Assembly (NCBI GenBank): GCA_014383605.1
Contig: JACNHM010000482.1
Location: forward strand, 1 to 6,293
Direction of reading: 5' to 3'
DNA: 6,293 nucleotides
DNA from: Chloroflexota bacterium
Lineage (GTDB): Bacteria; Chloroflexota; Anaerolineae; UBA3071
Below, piece by piece: positions 5,310 through 6,293 of the stretch. Position 1 is the stretch's first letter. Every line of letters starts with the position of its first letter. The notes under the pieces were generated by a model. That model did not search any database, had not been told where the DNA came from, and saw only the letters and a list, made by a program, of their open reading frames with translations. Position numbers and translations under genes: made by a program.

Positions 5310-5424
5310 GTCGTATCGCCAAGAGGAGAAAAGAAACCGTTTCAATCGAGTCCAACCATTTTGGCTCATAGCCAAAGCCCAATCTATTCAGGAGGGAAGA
5401 GAAAATGAAAAGCAAGTGGTTTAG
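5308..5424 (+). CDS. Possible 38-residue small ORF between the fusion and binding-protein genes
   Basis: The ATG at 5308 overlaps the stop of the phosphorylase-mutase gene as TGATG. The frame runs 38 codons, and its stop at 5422-5424 lies 20 bp inside the binding-protein gene in another frame. The peptide (MSYRQEEKRNRFNRVQPFW, then a polar tail ending ENEKQVV) is highly charged, with no signal peptide, membrane segment or domain that I recognise. The arrangement would couple translation across the spacer, but the peptide passes through two palindromes and the next ribosome binding site, as a chance frame would. No homologue is recalled. Confidence 0.25.
   Translation: MSYRQEEKRNRFNRVQPFWLIAKAQSIQEGRENEKQVV
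5360..5376. promoter_or_regulatory. Hairpin upstream of the binding-protein gene
   Basis: TTTGGCT (5360-5366) pairs perfectly with AGCCAAA (5370-5376) around a CAT triloop. It ends 13 nt before the Shine-Dalgarno AGGAGG (5390-5395) of the binding-protein gene. There is no T tract, so it is not a terminator. A 5' stabilising stem for a highly expressed transporter message, or a processing site that uncouples its dosage from the enzyme gene, are possible roles. Confidence 0.4.
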
Positions 5425-6293
5425 TTTGTTCAGTCTGCTGCTGGTGGTGAGCCTGCTGATCGCTGCCTGCGCCCCAAAAGAGGAACCCACGGCGACACCA
5501 ATCCCCACCAAAGCGCCAGAACCGACCAAAGCGGCCGAACCCCCAGAGGCTAAATGCCCCCTCGCCGTCGAGGATGGCGCAACCATCGTCTTCTCCGGCT
5601 GGGGTGACGAGACGGAGCAGAACATCTACCGCGACTCCATCGCGCGCTTCAGCGAGGTCTGTCCTGACGTCACGGTGGACTTCCAGCCCATCCCCGCCGA
5701 CTTCCAGACCACCATCAAGGCCCGCATGGCCGGCGGCACCGCCCCAGACGTCTTCTACGTGGACGACCAACTGATGGCCGCCTTCGGCCCCACAGGTCAA
5801 CTCCTGCCCCTGGAGGACTTCATGGCCGAAGCCAACGTCAAGCGCTCCGACTTCATCGAGGCCCTGCTCACCATCTTCACCTACCAGGGCAAGACCTACG
5901 GCCTGCCCAAGGACTGGGGCACCCTGGGCCTGGTTTACCTCCCCAAAGCCTTCGCCGACGCCGGCATTGACGAGCCCACCGCCGACTGGACCTGGAACGA
6001 CCTGAAGGCGGCAGCGGAGGCCATCGCCGCCAACACCGACTACGCCGGCTTCTGCCAGAACGCCGACTGGGCCCGCTTCGCACCCTTCGCCTTCGGTGCA
6101 GGTGGCTCATACACCAACGACGCCTTCACCGAGGGGGCGATGAACAGCGCGGAGGTGGTGAGTGCGGCCGACTTCGTGGTGGGGATGTACGAAGACGGTT
6201 CGCTGGTCACATCGGCGGACGTGGGCGCTGGCTGGTGTGGTGAGGCCATCGGCAAGGAACTGGCAGGTATGACCTACGAGGGCGGCTGGATGG
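5405..6293 (+). CDS. Sugar ABC transporter substrate-binding lipoprotein (3' end outside window)
   Basis: The first 296 codons of an extracellular solute-binding protein of the family 1 (MalE/UgpB, CUT1) type. ATG 5405 has AGGAGG (5390-5395) with 9-nt spacing. Residues 1-22 form a lipoprotein signal: K-S-K charges, a hydrophobic core, and the lipobox I-A-A-C with Cys22 as lipidation site. A Pro/Thr/Lys/Glu-rich linker (about 23-50: P-T-A-T-P-I-P-T-K-A-P-E-P-T-K) tethers the domain to the membrane. The mature domain has I-V-F-S-G-W-G-D, a P-D-V-T-V-D-F segment, K-A-R-M-A-G-G-T-A-P-D-V-F-Y-V-D, L-P-L-E-D-F and Y-G-L-P-K-D-W-G-T-L-G-L-V-Y, the usual order for this family. The frame is open to the right edge; family proteins usually run 400-450 residues. 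Lying behind the phosphorylase in the repressor-led operon, it probably delivers the alpha-glucoside that enzyme cleaves, through permeases expected further right. Confidence 0.93.
   Translation, partial: MKSKWFSLFSLLLVVSLLIAACAPKEEPTATPIPTKAPEPTKAAEPPEAKCPLAVEDGATIVFSGWGDETEQNIYRDSIARFSEVCPDVTVDFQPIPADFQTTIKARMAGGTAPDVFYVDDQLMAAFGPTGQLLPLEDFMAEANVKRSDFIEALLTIFTYQGKTYGLPKDWGTLGLVYLPKAFADAGIDEPTADWTWNDLKAAAEAIAANTDYAGFCQNADWARFAPFAFGAGGSYTNDAFTEGAMNSAEVVSAADFVVGMYEDGSLVTSADVGAGWCGEAIGKELAGMTYEGGWM

Overview
The window looks like chromosomal DNA from a GC-rich bacterium, most likely a Chloroflexota (Anaerolineae/Caldilineae-like) genome. This rests on the Pro/Thr/Lys-rich linker after the lipoprotein cysteine of the last gene, the LacI N-terminus of the '-SYVLN-' type, heptamer-type intergenic repeats whose translation reads like '-IRNTQY-', and the gene content. 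The assignment is an inference from style, not from a marker gene.

Layout. (1) 1-293: the 3' end of a GNAT acetyltransferase, closed by a good intrinsic terminator at 365-402. (2) 294-701: a spacer with a short TTCGA-type repeat, the terminator, an imperfect 20-bp inverted repeat (479-540) and a possible 18-codon upstream ORF. (3) 702-1205: a HemG-like flavodoxin-domain protein. (4) 1206-1364: a full-consensus sigma70 promoter (TTGACA-17-TATAAT) followed by two identical perfect LacI-type palindromes (TTAAACGTTTAA) 52 bp apart. (5) 1365-2393: a LacI-family repressor. (6) 2459-5308: one 949-residue fused enzyme, a glycoside hydrolase family 65 disaccharide phosphorylase followed by beta-phosphoglucomutase. 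(7) 5405-end: the 5' part of a sugar ABC transporter substrate-binding lipoprotein.

Genes 5-7 form one alpha-glucobiose utilisation operon. The binding lipoprotein would capture an oligosaccharide. The permease genes are presumably beyond the right edge. The GH65 half would phosphorolyse the imported disaccharide with inversion, giving glucose and beta-glucose 1-phosphate, and the fused mutase half would turn that into glucose 6-phosphate for glycolysis. The repressor is first in the operon, and its promoter carries operators at the transcription start and beside the ribosome binding site, so it probably controls itself and everything downstream. The exact sugar (kojibiose, maltose, nigerose, trehalose or other) cannot be fixed from sequence reading; the active-site loop resembles kojibiose phosphorylase more than maltose phosphorylase.

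The most unusual signal is that the same kind of 7-bp repeat occurs in two places: as a hairpin in the lacI-phosphorylase spacer, and as decayed tandem units exactly at the junction between the two enzyme domains. This suggests the fusion arose by reading through a former intergenic repeat. Two small ORFs coupled to gene boundaries (649-705 and 5308-5424) and an 11-base perfect match to the 16S rRNA tail at 5299-5309 are also noted. Nothing here resembles a defence system, CRISPR array, transposase or RNA gene.
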